The notes below the pieces were generated by a model. That model was not told the origin of the DNA, searched no databases, and saw nothing but the letters and a program-made list of their open reading frames with translations. From positions 1 to 54,191 of the forward strand of contig LBUS01000013.1 of NCBI GenBank assembly GCA_000992695.1: DNA of 54,191 nucleotides, in the 5' to 3' direction. How positions within the stretch are numbered: the first letter of the stretch is position 1; the number at the start of each line of letters is the position of its first letter. This document shows positions 17,896-25,597 of this stretch, in pieces. This DNA comes from Candidatus Peregrinibacteria bacterium GW2011_GWF2_38_29. Its GTDB lineage: Bacteria; Patescibacteriota; Gracilibacteria; UBA1369; UBA12463. The translations under genes were made by a program, and so were the position numbers.

Positions 17896-17924
17896 ATTAT
17901 AACAAATAACGTAAAAAGAGTCAA
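17896..17924 (-). promoter_or_regulatory. Strong promoter giving a probably leaderless mRNA
   Basis: Minus strand TTGACT (17924-17919), 17 bp, TATAAT (17901-17896) with an extended TGT. Only 6 nt separate the -10 from the ATG at 17889, so the expected +1 is the A of the ATG. Confidence 0.75.
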
Positions 17925-17949
17925 CTTAGCAAAGTGGTCGACGGCAATT

Positions 17950-18510
17950 CTACAAAAACGTCCCCTTCCATTTTATCGAGCATCCCATGCTCGGAATCTG
18001 CCCCTCTTTTGGCGCAACTCCGGCCAAAACCGAATCAATCGCATCCTTCAAATCGTGGCTTTGCACTTTACTTTCATCCTTCCAATTATCGTCAAATCTA
18101 CCATGATAAACAAGCATACGACGCCCATCGTAAACAAAGATATCCGGCGTACAAACCGCTCCAAATTCCTTCGCAACTTCCTGCGTTTCGTCCCTTAAAT
18201 AAGGAAAATTCTGCCCCTTCTCAACTACATATTTTTTCATATTTTCAAAGCTATCTTCCGGAAAATCACTATCATCATTTGAATTTATTCCAATAAACTG
18301 CACGTTCTTATATTTATAACCGTTTTGAAGCTTAATCATCCTCGACCAAACCGCTTGCACATAAGGACAATGGTTACACATAAAAACAATAACCATAACT
18401 TTCGCATCCTCCCAAGAATCGTGCGTATAAATCTGATCATCAGCTCCTTTCAAGGAAAATTTCTTAATCAACGACCCAAGCTCAATTTGTTTTGATTCTG
18501 TAAGCGCCAT
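17950..18510 (-). CDS. Thioredoxin-like/peroxiredoxin-family protein
   Basis: 186 aa thioredoxin fold. The redox motif is FMCNHCPYVQAVW; CNHCPYV is typical of the AhpC/TSA-like thioredoxin family proteins. A second conserved stretch is FGAVCTPDIFVYD, which holds the cis-Pro region, and the C-terminus has PSMGCSIKWK. No signal peptide, so probably cytoplasmic. It may reduce disulfides or peroxides. It is one of three thiol-related genes within 2 kb, with the 152-aa membrane protein and the DsbA-like protein. Confidence 0.8.
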   Translation of the reverse strand: MALTESKQIELGSLIKKFSLKGADDQIYTHDSWEDAKVMVIVFMCNHCPYVQAVWSRMIKLQNGYKYKNVQFIGINSNDDSDFPEDSFENMKKYVVEKGQNFPYLRDETQEVAKEFGAVCTPDIFVYDGRRMLVYHGRFDDNWKDESKVQSHDLKDAIDSVLAGVAPKEGQIPSMGCSIKWKGTFL

Positions 18511-18546
18511 AAAAATTTGTTTATATCAAAATTATTATACAACAAA

Positions 18547-18594
18547 GTTTTAACTTTTGAGTTGTGGTTTTGAGATTTGAGTTTTGAGCTTTGA
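18547..18594. repeat. Dispersed 48-bp repeat, copy A
   Basis: This AT-rich stretch starts GTTTTAACTTTTGAG and contains GGTTTTGAGATTTGAG. It matches 25961-26008 at about 44 of 48 positions in the same orientation. Both copies sit between genes. Confidence 0.6.
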
Positions 18595-18597
18595 ATT

Positions 18598-18632
18598 TTG
18601 GTTAGTGTTATAATTGAAATAACACTAACCAA
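18598..18632 (+). promoter_or_regulatory. 14-bp perfect inverted repeat over the -10 of the following gene
   Basis: TTGGTTAGTGTTAT (18598-18611) and its exact complement (18619-18632) flank a 7-nt loop. A TATAAT at 18609-18614 lies across the left arm and the loop, and the ATG follows at 18639. The dyad therefore overlaps the core promoter, as an operator would. It could equally act as an mRNA 5' hairpin. Confidence 0.55.
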
Positions 18633-18638
18633 CTAATT

Positions 18639-19097
18639 ATGTCTCCTTATTACCTCCTTTTATCAATCGCAGTCCTCTATTTTATCTTCGCTTTCTCAAA
18701 AAATTGGATCAAAAAAACATTCAAAATCGCGCCATGCTCAATTTGCGCGGCTGTCAGCATAACTTGGATCTGCGCGTTTGTTTTTTATCTTCTTGGAGGC
18801 CAAATCGATCTCACAATCATCACGCTTTTAATCGGCGAAAGCATCGGTGGATTCATGTATAAAGCCGAAGGTTGGTTCAAAACATTTAATCTTCAAAAAT
18901 TCTGGCTTATGCGCCTCGTTATTATCATCGGCGGAACAGCAACAATGTATTCCTTTTTAACGCGCCAATTCGAAATAACAATGATTTCAGTTGTCGCATC
19001 AATAATCCTCATGGTAATCGTTTTCGTTTTGCAAAAGCCAAAAAACACACCAAAAAGCACAAGTAAAATTAATGATATTTTAGACAACTGTTGCTAA
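18639..19097 (+). CDS. Small integral membrane protein with a CxxC near the first loop
   Basis: 152 aa with about five TM helices. After the first helix comes KIAPCSICAAVSITWIC, a Pro-Cys-Ser-Ile-Cys pair at the start of the second helix, and the C-terminus ends in Cys-Cys. I do not know a named family. The CxxC next to the membrane and the flanking thioredoxin-like and DsbA-like genes suggest a role in thiol transfer across the membrane, but that is inference. A long inverted repeat covers its promoter. Confidence 0.65.
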   Translation: MSPYYLLLSIAVLYFIFAFSKNWIKKTFKIAPCSICAAVSITWICAFVFYLLGGQIDLTIITLLIGESIGGFMYKAEGWFKTFNLQKFWLMRLVIIIGGTATMYSFLTRQFEITMISVVASIILMVIVFVLQKPKNTPKSTSKINDILDNCC

Positions 19098-19119
19098 AAA
19101 TCGCACGCTTCACGGCGTG

Positions 19120-19815
19120 TTATTTCAGACCCAACTTTGCAAAATAAGTATCAAAGCTTGAAACCGGATAAACTCCAAAGAATACTTTTTTACCGTTGAT
19201 AAAGAATGTTGGCGTACCTTCAACTTCTGCATTTACGCCTTCTTTTAAGCTGTTCACAACAAATTCCTGATATTTATTTGAAGTTAAACATTCTTTAAAT
19301 TTTGCCTCATCAAGTGAAAGTTTTTTCGCTAAAGACGCAAAAACATCATCGGCTTTTTTATTTCCACTCCATGTTTTTACACTTGTAAAAAGAGCGTCAT
19401 GCATTTCCCAATATTTTCCTTGTTCAGAAGCACAATGTGAAGCCTCAGCGGCTTTTTCTGCTTGTGGATGAATGCTAAAAAGTGGGAAATCTTTCATATA
19501 AAATTTAACTTTTCCTGTATCAACATATTTTGTTTTAAGCTCAGGCCAAACCTGTGTTTCAAAACCGGCACATGCAGGACATTGAAAATCGCTAAATCCA
19601 ATGACTGTGATCGGAGCGGAATCAGATCCAATGCCAACCAAACCTTTCATATTAAACGAAACCACTTTATCTTCAGCCTGTTTTTCAGCCGTCACAACCG
19701 TTGTATTAAATAAAGAAGTCCATTTACCAACACAATAAATAGTTGCGGCGCCCAAAATAAGGCCAATTAAAAAGAAAAACGCAACCATCCAAACGTTTAT
19801 ATTTTTCATTTTCAT
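19120..19815 (-). CDS. DsbA-family membrane-anchored thiol oxidoreductase
   Basis: 231 aa. An N-terminal signal anchor (WMVAFFFLIGLILGAATIYC) is followed by a thioredoxin domain with FSDFQCPACAGFETQVWPEL, the DsbA/BdbD-type CPAC active site. The helical insertion (HPQAEKAAEASHCASEQGKY) and the cis-Pro motif VEGTPTFFING complete the DsbA fold (PF13462). It faces outside and would oxidise or isomerise disulfides in exported proteins. It is convergent with the 152-aa membrane protein gene. Confidence 0.88.
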   Translation of the reverse strand: MKMKNINVWMVAFFFLIGLILGAATIYCVGKWTSLFNTTVVTAEKQAEDKVVSFNMKGLVGIGSDSAPITVIGFSDFQCPACAGFETQVWPELKTKYVDTGKVKFYMKDFPLFSIHPQAEKAAEASHCASEQGKYWEMHDALFTSVKTWSGNKKADDVFASLAKKLSLDEAKFKECLTSNKYQEFVVNSLKEGVNAEVEGTPTFFINGKKVFFGVYPVSSFDTYFAKLGLK

Positions 19816-19856
19816 AGATAAGGGGTTAATTAAATAAATGAAAATTTACAAATAAA

Positions 19857-20051
19857 CTACTTCATTCTCTTTGTAAGAGTCTTAAGACCCTTATTGGAAA
19901 GCATCATTTTTTCAAACTTCCCTGTTGTCTTGTTAAAAACCCTTTTAACGGTCAAAGCTGGAGAAAAACGTCTTAAAGTCTTTCTATTTGAGTGACTCAC
20001 TCTTCTTCCAACTTGCACGCTTTTACCTGTAACTGCACATTCTTTAGCCAT
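19857..20051 (-). CDS. rpmB: Ribosomal protein bL28
   Basis: 64 aa. MAKECAVTGKSVQVGRRVSH is the classic bL28 start (CxxTGKxxxxGxxVSHSN), followed by RRFSPALTVKRVF. The C-terminus contains SNKGLKTLTK. Only the first of the Cys residues used for zinc in some bL28 is present, so it is the zinc-free form. It is monocistronic, 41 bp after the DsbA gene in the genome and on the same strand. Confidence 0.93.
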   Translation of the reverse strand: MAKECAVTGKSVQVGRRVSHSNRKTLRRFSPALTVKRVFNKTTGKFEKMMLSNKGLKTLTKRMK

Positions 20052-20170
20052 ATATAATTTTATTTAAATAGTTAAGCACATCCAAGTTTAGCATATAGTA
20101 AACAAAAATCAATTTGATTTTGAAACCAAATTTGCTACAATAGCTTTTTAAGAAACATATAAAATACACT

Positions 20171-21592
20171 ATGGACAAATTTCGCATTGAAAAAGACACC
20201 TTAGGCCAAATCCAAGTTCCGGAAGATTCATACATCGGCAGCTTCACAGCAAGAGCCAAGCAGAACTTTCAAATAAGCGATTTAACGGCTTCAAAACATT
20301 TTATACGCGCAATCGGAATTGTTAAATTAATTTCCTCACAATCAAATGCAAAACTCGGCTTAATTGATGCAAAACTCGCAAAAGCCATAGAAACGGCCGC
20401 AAAAGAATTTATCTCCGGCAAATTCAATGAAGAATATAAGCTGGACGTATTTCAAGCCGGCGCAGGCACACCTTTTAATATGAACGCCAATGAAATCATT
20501 GCAAACCGTGCAAACGAGCTCCTTGGTGGCAAAAAAGGCGAATATCAATTTGTGCATCCAAACAATCATGTGAATATGTCGCAATCCTCAAATGATATAA
20601 TTCCGGTCGCGCTTTGCATCGCAATTTTATTTGGCGCAAAACCAATGCTAAAAAGCTTGAGTGAATGCGAAAAAGCTCTTCGCGCAAAATCAAAACAATT
20701 CAGAAATGTTTTAAAAGTCGGTCGCACACATTTGCAAGACGCAGTTCCAATCACGCTCGGTCAAGAATTTGGCGCATATGCGGACGCAATCAAACGCGAT
20801 ATAGACAGTCTTGTTTATTCGCTTAAAAGCATGAAGTATCTCGGAATCGGCGGAACCGCAATTGGAACCGGAATAAACACAGATCCACGCTTCAAAAAAA
20901 CATTCATAAAACTCATCGAAAGTTATACAAAAATCAAATTCAAAAACGAACGCAACACAATCGAATCCAACCAAAATATCAGCAAATTCGTATACTTTTC
21001 TTCTGTCTTAAAAACACTTTCATACAATTTACTCAGAATCGCAAACGACTTAAAATTGCTCAACATGGGCCCACTTGCCGGAATTTCAGAAATCAGCCTT
21101 CCGGAAGTTGAACCGGGATCTTCAATCATGCCCGGAAAAATCAATGCATCAATTGTTGAATGTCTTCAAATGATTTGCTTACAAATCATCGGAAACGATC
21201 AAGCGGTTTCAGTCGCTTCTCAGCTCGGCCAACTTGAATTAAACACAACCACTCCCCTCGTGGCTTTTGATATTTTATGGTCGCTTTCGCTCATGCAAAA
21301 TGGACTAGATATGTTTACAAATTCCTGCGTAAAAGGGATTAACGCTAACGAAACGCGATGCAGAAAAAACTTTGAAAGAAGCCTTTGCACAGCCACAGCT
21401 TTAAACCCATATCTCGGTTATCAAAAAACCGCAGAAATCGTCAAAAAAGCCCTTCGCACAGGCAAAAAAATCAAATACATCATCCTCGACGAAAAAATCC
21501 TCACCAAAAAACAATTCGACTCCATCATGCGCATCCAACACGTGACAAAACCGTACAATATTAAAAATATGCTGAAGGGGCTGAAAAGATAA
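20171..21592 (+). CDS. aspA: Aspartate ammonia-lyase (fumarase/aspartase family)
   Basis: 473 aa, aspartase-sized. The enzyme would interconvert aspartate with fumarate and ammonia. Family motifs: GAGTPFNMNANEIIANRANE, then GEYQFVHPNNHVNMSQSSND, VGRTHLQDAVPITLGQEF, and the signature loop GSSIMPGKINASIVE with the catalytic Ser. The GEYxxVHPNxHVNMSQS segment favours aspartase over class II fumarase. SSIMPGK rather than SSIMPAK is a fumarase-like detail, so the substrate is not certain. A TGC-TACAAT -10 at 20136-20141 lies upstream. It may feed carbon or nitrogen in an organism with a thin metabolism. Confidence 0.85.
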   Translation: MDKFRIEKDTLGQIQVPEDSYIGSFTARAKQNFQISDLTASKHFIRAIGIVKLISSQSNAKLGLIDAKLAKAIETAAKEFISGKFNEEYKLDVFQAGAGTPFNMNANEIIANRANELLGGKKGEYQFVHPNNHVNMSQSSNDIIPVALCIAILFGAKPMLKSLSECEKALRAKSKQFRNVLKVGRTHLQDAVPITLGQEFGAYADAIKRDIDSLVYSLKSMKYLGIGGTAIGTGINTDPRFKKTFIKLIESYTKIKFKNERNTIESNQNISKFVYFSSVLKTLSYNLLRIANDLKLLNMGPLAGISEISLPEVEPGSSIMPGKINASIVECLQMICLQIIGNDQAVSVASQLGQLELNTTTPLVAFDILWSLSLMQNGLDMFTNSCVKGINANETRCRKNFERSLCTATALNPYLGYQKTAEIVKKALRTGKKIKYIILDEKILTKKQFDSIMRIQHVTKPYNIKNMLKGLKR

Positions 21593-21635
21593 CAAATGTT
21601 TTAACAAAAACATTTAAGCGTTTATAATTAAATAT

Positions 21636-22130
21636 ATGGGATCACGAAAATTCTTACAAAAAAGAAATCTTCTTGAAGAATCTAAGTCAAAAATTAAAGA
21701 CTATGATGCCATAATAGGAAGAACACGGAAAGATTATGAGTTATTAAGAAAAATCGGAATACCGTGCAAAGCATTCATTGATGGTAATCAAATCCAAACC
21801 ATTCAAGTCACAAAACAATGCTGGAATCACATATTCAAACATCCAATCAAAAGACAATCGAGGATAGAAAAATTGGAACGCGCTTTATGCCTAAATATGG
21901 CAATAAAACTTCTTGAAAGAACAACAACTTATCAAGAAGTATCAAGAGAAAGAGATAAGGGAGGAAATCAACATTTATTTTTCGGCATTATTGGATATAT
22001 TCGCGGAAATAGAATAAAAGTCGTAATACGAAAACAAGAAAAAAATACTGATGCAAAATTTATCCTATTTTCATTCTATCAAACCTCTCAAGCACCAATA
22101 AGAAAAGATGAAGAAAAAAAGCTCTTATAA
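21636..22130 (+). CDS. Putative BECR-type nuclease/toxin-like protein
   Basis: 164 aa, basic, no signal peptide. The centre has VTKQCWNHIFKHP, resembling the WxHI...HP core of BECR-fold (barnase/EndoU/colicin E5/RelE-like) nucleases of phage and toxin systems. A helix with LNMAIKLLERTT and two strands (RGNRIKVVIRKQEK, FILFSFYQT) follow. The family call is motif-level and tentative. The -10 TATAAT (21623-21628) is 7 nt before the ATG, so the mRNA is probably leaderless. Its last codons overlap the terminator of the antisense small RNA, so the two transcripts overlap tail to tail. Confidence 0.5.
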   Translation: MGSRKFLQKRNLLEESKSKIKDYDAIIGRTRKDYELLRKIGIPCKAFIDGNQIQTIQVTKQCWNHIFKHPIKRQSRIEKLERALCLNMAIKLLERTTTYQEVSRERDKGGNQHLFFGIIGYIRGNRIKVVIRKQEKNTDAKFILFSFYQTSQAPIRKDEEKKLL

Positions 22131-22139
22131 ATAAGAGCT
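22114..22139 (-). terminator. Intrinsic terminator of the small RNA
   Basis: Minus strand: AGCTCTTA, loop TTTA, TAAGAGCT (22139-22120), then a run of seven T counting the stem-closing base. It overlaps the last codons of the 164-aa gene. On the plus strand there is no T-run after the hairpin, so it works one way only. Confidence 0.8.
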
Positions 22140-22236
22140 ACCCTTTCGGGGTGGGGCTGTCTTCGACTCCACTCGCTTTCGCGTAGCTGGCCGGATCAAG
22201 GGGCTCTCTTTCGAGAACTTAACCTTTCAGCACCAC
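22114..22236 (-). ncRNA. Structured small RNA, about 120 nt, family unknown
   Basis: It is GC-rich against an AT-rich background, with its own promoter and terminator. From the predicted +1 (22236) the RNA starts GUGGUGCUG, which pairs with CAGCCCCAC (9 positions, one mismatch) to close a multi-branch structure. Inside are hairpins capped by GAAA tetraloops: UUCUC-GAAA-GAGAG extended by GGUUAAG/CUUGAUCC, and CGC-GAAA-GCG extended by CCA/UGG. After the junction comes CCC-GAAA-GGG, then the terminator. The GNRA loops exist only on this strand. I tested it by eye against tmRNA, SRP RNA, RNase P, 5S rRNA and tRNA and found no match. It lies just downstream of the TIR gene. Confidence 0.7.
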
Positions 22237-22242
22237 ATTTAT

Positions 22243-22271
22243 ATTATACATAAAACAAACAATATAAGCAA
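22243..22271 (-). promoter_or_regulatory. Promoter of the small RNA
   Basis: Minus strand: TTGCTT (22271-22266), 17 bp, TATAAT (22248-22243). The predicted start about 7 nt after the -10 is 22236, exactly the first base of the closing stem of the RNA. Confidence 0.7.
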
Positions 22272-22326
22272 TAGTATGTCAATCCAAACGCGCGGTCAAT
22301 AAGCCTCTTGCTAAAATATCGTATAA

Positions 22327-23004
22327 TCAAGTAGTCAATACTTGCCAAACTATATTAAAGTCTTCTTCGCCTAAAAAGGCTTTATATTTTTCAAAAAAAT
22401 GAATTAAAACACTTCTAGCCCCAAACGAACCAGATATCTGATTCGTGCTAAGAACTGCGGAATAAACCCTTAACACCTCTTCTTCAGAGAATGTATCAAA
22501 ACCGCTTAATTGACGCGCTCTAAATTTTGCTTCATCAAATGAAGAGCTACGAGCCAAAGCGTTTATAGTAAAATTCTTCATATCATCTTTGAACTTAGAT
22601 TTAGATTTAATAATTTTTACTATTTCATTTGCTGTTAACGCCAAAAGCTTCTCGTCTATTTTCAGTCCTTGAGTTTTGCCCATAAAACCATACGGAGCAA
22701 GATCCATGTGTAAAGGAATTATAAATTTCTCACTAGCTATCGCAATTCCCGTTTCCTGATCAGTCCATTTAGAATCTCTAAAATTTTTACTGTAAAGTGG
22801 AATGAATACATCACAACGCAACAAGTTCTTTTTTATTTCCTCTTGCCAATCTATACAAGGCTCAATATCCTCATGAGCCAAAAAAACCTCAAATCCCAAT
22901 AATTCTAAATGTTTTTTTATTTCACCTACTATTAATTTATCAACAGTAGAATAACTAAAAAATATTCTAAAAGATTTTATACCTATGCCTATTTCATTTA
23001 ACAT
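22327..23004 (-). CDS. TIR-domain protein
   Basis: 225 aa. Residues 11-110 form a TIR domain: FRIFFSYSTVDKLIVGEIKK, GFEVFLAHEDI, CDVFIPLYSKNF. The segment DSKWTDQETGIA holds a Glu (residue 84) where TIR NADases have the catalytic Glu of S-x-W-x-x-E. The rest is helical and unrecognised (about 115 aa). Bacterial TIR proteins often serve in anti-phage defence by NAD+ breakdown or as effectors. A sensor partner such as an NB-ARC or SIR2 is not visible nearby; the closest companions are the structured RNA just downstream and the BECR-like gene beyond it. A TATAAT lies at 23032-23027. Confidence 0.85.
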   Translation of the reverse strand: MLNEIGIGIKSFRIFFSYSTVDKLIVGEIKKHLELLGFEVFLAHEDIEPCIDWQEEIKKNLLRCDVFIPLYSKNFRDSKWTDQETGIAIASEKFIIPLHMDLAPYGFMGKTQGLKIDEKLLALTANEIVKIIKSKSKFKDDMKNFTINALARSSSFDEAKFRARQLSGFDTFSEEEVLRVYSAVLSTNQISGSFGARSVLIHFFEKYKAFLGEEDFNIVWQVLTT

Positions 23005-23058
23005 ATGATTTTTATAAGATAAAACAATTATACACCTGACACTAATAGTATAATTATC

Positions 23059-23155
23059 GTTTTTCTTCGCAATGAATAGCGTGCGAGCGCACGAAGTAAG
23101 CGAAGCCTGCTCTCGAAACTAGAGAGCAGAGCGTAAATGAATGCAGAAGAAAAAC
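23059..23155. repeat. Nested hairpin element (possible RNA or palindromic repeat unit)
   Basis: An outer stem, GTTTTTCTTC (23059-23068) with GAAGAAAAAC (23146-23155), encloses CTTCG...CGAAG around CGTGC-GAGC-GCACG, and then TGCTCTC-N7-GAGAGCA. Three stacked or branched hairpins in 97 bp are unlikely by chance. It could be a palindromic interspersed element or a non-coding RNA. No terminator T-run follows on either strand. Confidence 0.5.
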
Positions 23156-23172
23156 ACCTTGAAGGGAAAAAG

Positions 23173-23209
23173 AGTATGAGAAAAAACCGACAAGGTTTTT
23201 GCTCATCAT
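23173..23209 (-). terminator. Terminator of the VirD4-like ATPase gene
   Basis: Minus strand: ATGAGCAAAAACC, loop TTGTC, GGTTTTTTCTCAT, forming a long A/T-rich stem whose right arm supplies the T-run. It begins at the TGA stop of the gene at 23206-23208. Confidence 0.55.
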
Positions 23210-25518
23210 ACAACCGGCGCCGTAAACTTCTCATCCTCCGGAAGCCCACTCCCCGTTGCCGCCGCACCCCCGCTCGTATCATTCGAATCCCCTGCTTGTC
23301 CGCCAAGTCTATCTTTATCAAATCTTGAAATCATTTTTTCAACTTCAACTCTTGGAGCGGCATATTTTTCACGGCACATTTGAATAATTTTTTGAGAGAA
23401 ATCTTTTTTTGGATCATTAGGCGGAATATCAAGTGTTCTTGCGGAAAACGGATCACGCAATTGCCCGTCAACAATCATCTTGATATAAAATTCACGCATC
23501 GCCAAATTGATAATGTCATTTGCTTTAAAAACAGGCGTAAACTCTTTTTCCATTGCATAAGCATCGTCCGCACCAACTCTAAATGTAATAATCGAACCAA
23601 CGTTACCAAACACCGTAGCTTTGATATTCGGCGCAAGCTGACCAATATGCTGATGTGAAATCGTCAAATTCAAACGATATTTGCGCGCTTCAGACAAAAT
23701 TTCTTCAAACGTTTTTGTTGCAAAATTTTGAAACTCATCAACGTAGAAGTAAAAGTCATGACGATCTTCCTCACGCATTGCCGCGCGCGTCATAGCCGCC
23801 TGATAAATGGCTGTAATAAACATGGAACCAAGAAGATTGCTAACCTCTTCCGACAAATTTCCCTTTGAAACCGACATAAGCAAAATCTTTTTCTTATCCA
23901 TAATTTCACGCATGTTCAACTTATTTTCCGGTTGACCGACAATGTTACGAACCAAAGGCGTCGCGACAAACTGTCCAACCTTATTCAAGACCGGAACAAT
24001 GGCTTCATTATCAAATTTTTCAGACCATGCCGCAAACTCATTAACCCAAAAGTTTTTAACAACCGTATCTTGAACTCTCGCGACAACATACTGTCTATAG
24101 TTTTTATCCGTAAGCATTTTCAAAATTCCAAAAATCGTCGAGTTTGGACATTCAAAAAGAGCCAAAATTGTATAACGAAGAACGTGCTCAACTCTTGAAG
24201 TCCAGTTGCTGCCAAACATCTTTTTAAAAATTTCAATAAAGCCCATTGCAACATGCTGACGATATGCGGGATCAACAGCCGCAATCGGATTAAATCCAAT
24301 CGGATATTCCATATCCGCAGGATTAAAATAAATAACATCATCAAGCCTGTTTTCCGGAATACGCCTTACAATATTTTCAACAAGATCACCATGAGGATCA
24401 AGAACTCCAACGCCTTTTCCCGCATTGATATCGGATAAAATCAAAAGCTCAAGAAGCTTGCTTTTTCCAACGCCACTCTTTCCAACAACATAAAGGTGAA
24501 CACGTCTGTCCGGTCTCTTAAACCCAAATTTAATATATTGATTATGAAAGTTCGTCATTCCAAACAAAGACAATTCTTTCGTATCAATAACGCCTTCCTT
24601 TGGCAAATCCAAAGGCGGTTCAGCTTTTTTTGAAATCGTACAAACAAGATTTGGAACCTCATGTTTTCCACCTTTTGGATAATGATAAATCGTCGCAATT
24701 TCCTCAGTATTCATCAAAACCTTATGCTTCCCAAAATCGCGCTCCATATATTTTTGAATAAACGTAGGAGTTTTAACATAATAACTTGCGTGAAGACTAT
24801 TTAAATCAGGTTCATGATATTGCGAATATGTCTTAACCAAGCCATGAAGTCTTTGATATGCCGACTGTTCATTCTGTGCAAAATAAAGAATTTTCAAAGA
24901 AACAATATAGTTGTCTTCTTCCGCTTTATGAATCGCGGCAGTCCTTTCTTTTTTTGTAATTTCATCACGATTTTTTGTCCTAAAAAATCTGGAGATTTCA
25001 AATTTATTAAGAAACGCTCTCCAACGAAGTTTAACCATGCGTCCAAAACCAAGCCTTCCTTCTCCAGGACCGGGCCCCATAACCAATTGAACCCAAACTT
25101 GCTCTCCAACTTGCGCCTTAGACAAAAGCGAAAATATAGCCGAAACAGAACTTCCTTCAAAGTGTTTATAAGTTTTAATCGGATAAAGATCACTTCTATG
25201 ATAAGTAAGCTCAGTACCAACAAATTTAAGTCCGGTTTTCAAAATATCAAGCGACGCATAATCCTTTACAACATCAATTTCCGCAAAAGGATAACGAGCA
25301 TAAATTTGGCTTTGAATAGTCTCATATATATCTTTCGTACACCAAATAAACATATAAACATGCTGATTCAACGATAAAAGCTCAAGAGAAATCTTGTGCC
25401 CCTCAATCAAACTGTGAATATTATGCAAAACATCTTGAAAAACGGTAGGTCCTTCAGGGTTATCATGAGGCACCTTAATTAATAACAGCGCGCTTTTCTT
25501 ATTCGCTTCAATATGCAT
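23206..25518 (-). CDS. VirD4/HerA-like type IV secretion ATPase
   Basis: 770 aa. Walker A GKSGVGKS at residues 344-351, then GVLDPHGDLVENIV, a conserved ISHQHIGQL block, and Walker B FYFYVDEFQNFATKTF near residue 590. That arrangement is typical of coupling-protein/TraD-TraG-like ATPases (TraM-recognition helicase fold). The N-terminal 300 residues are a family-specific region with no TM helices, so membrane association would need a partner. The C-terminus is Gly/Ala-rich. Relatives are common in CPR genomes. It may power DNA or protein transfer, or work with the pilins at 43.7-46.1 kb. The stop is TGA, evidence that TGA is not glycine here. Confidence 0.8.
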   Translation of the reverse strand: MHIEANKKSALLLIKVPHDNPEGPTVFQDVLHNIHSLIEGHKISLELLSLNQHVYMFIWCTKDIYETIQSQIYARYPFAEIDVVKDYASLDILKTGLKFVGTELTYHRSDLYPIKTYKHFEGSSVSAIFSLLSKAQVGEQVWVQLVMGPGPGEGRLGFGRMVKLRWRAFLNKFEISRFFRTKNRDEITKKERTAAIHKAEEDNYIVSLKILYFAQNEQSAYQRLHGLVKTYSQYHEPDLNSLHASYYVKTPTFIQKYMERDFGKHKVLMNTEEIATIYHYPKGGKHEVPNLVCTISKKAEPPLDLPKEGVIDTKELSLFGMTNFHNQYIKFGFKRPDRRVHLYVVGKSGVGKSKLLELLILSDINAGKGVGVLDPHGDLVENIVRRIPENRLDDVIYFNPADMEYPIGFNPIAAVDPAYRQHVAMGFIEIFKKMFGSNWTSRVEHVLRYTILALFECPNSTIFGILKMLTDKNYRQYVVARVQDTVVKNFWVNEFAAWSEKFDNEAIVPVLNKVGQFVATPLVRNIVGQPENKLNMREIMDKKKILLMSVSKGNLSEEVSNLLGSMFITAIYQAAMTRAAMREEDRHDFYFYVDEFQNFATKTFEEILSEARKYRLNLTISHQHIGQLAPNIKATVFGNVGSIITFRVGADDAYAMEKEFTPVFKANDIINLAMREFYIKMIVDGQLRDPFSARTLDIPPNDPKKDFSQKIIQMCREKYAAPRVEVEKMISRFDKDRLGGQAGDSNDTSGGAAATGSGLPEDEKFTAPVV

Positions 25519-25597
25519 AAAAAGAATTATATCTACCTAAATAATACAACATTTCAGCTCAAATGTCAAAATGATATTCCACGAAATTGCACGAACC

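Noticed and set aside
22114-22236. Small RNA as tmRNA, SRP RNA, RNase P or tRNA
   Set aside because: GGGGCTG on the plus strand resembles the tmRNA 5' end, but there is no tag reading frame, no tRNA-like half and no GTTCAA loop. The SRP apical motif and RNase P core motifs are absent.
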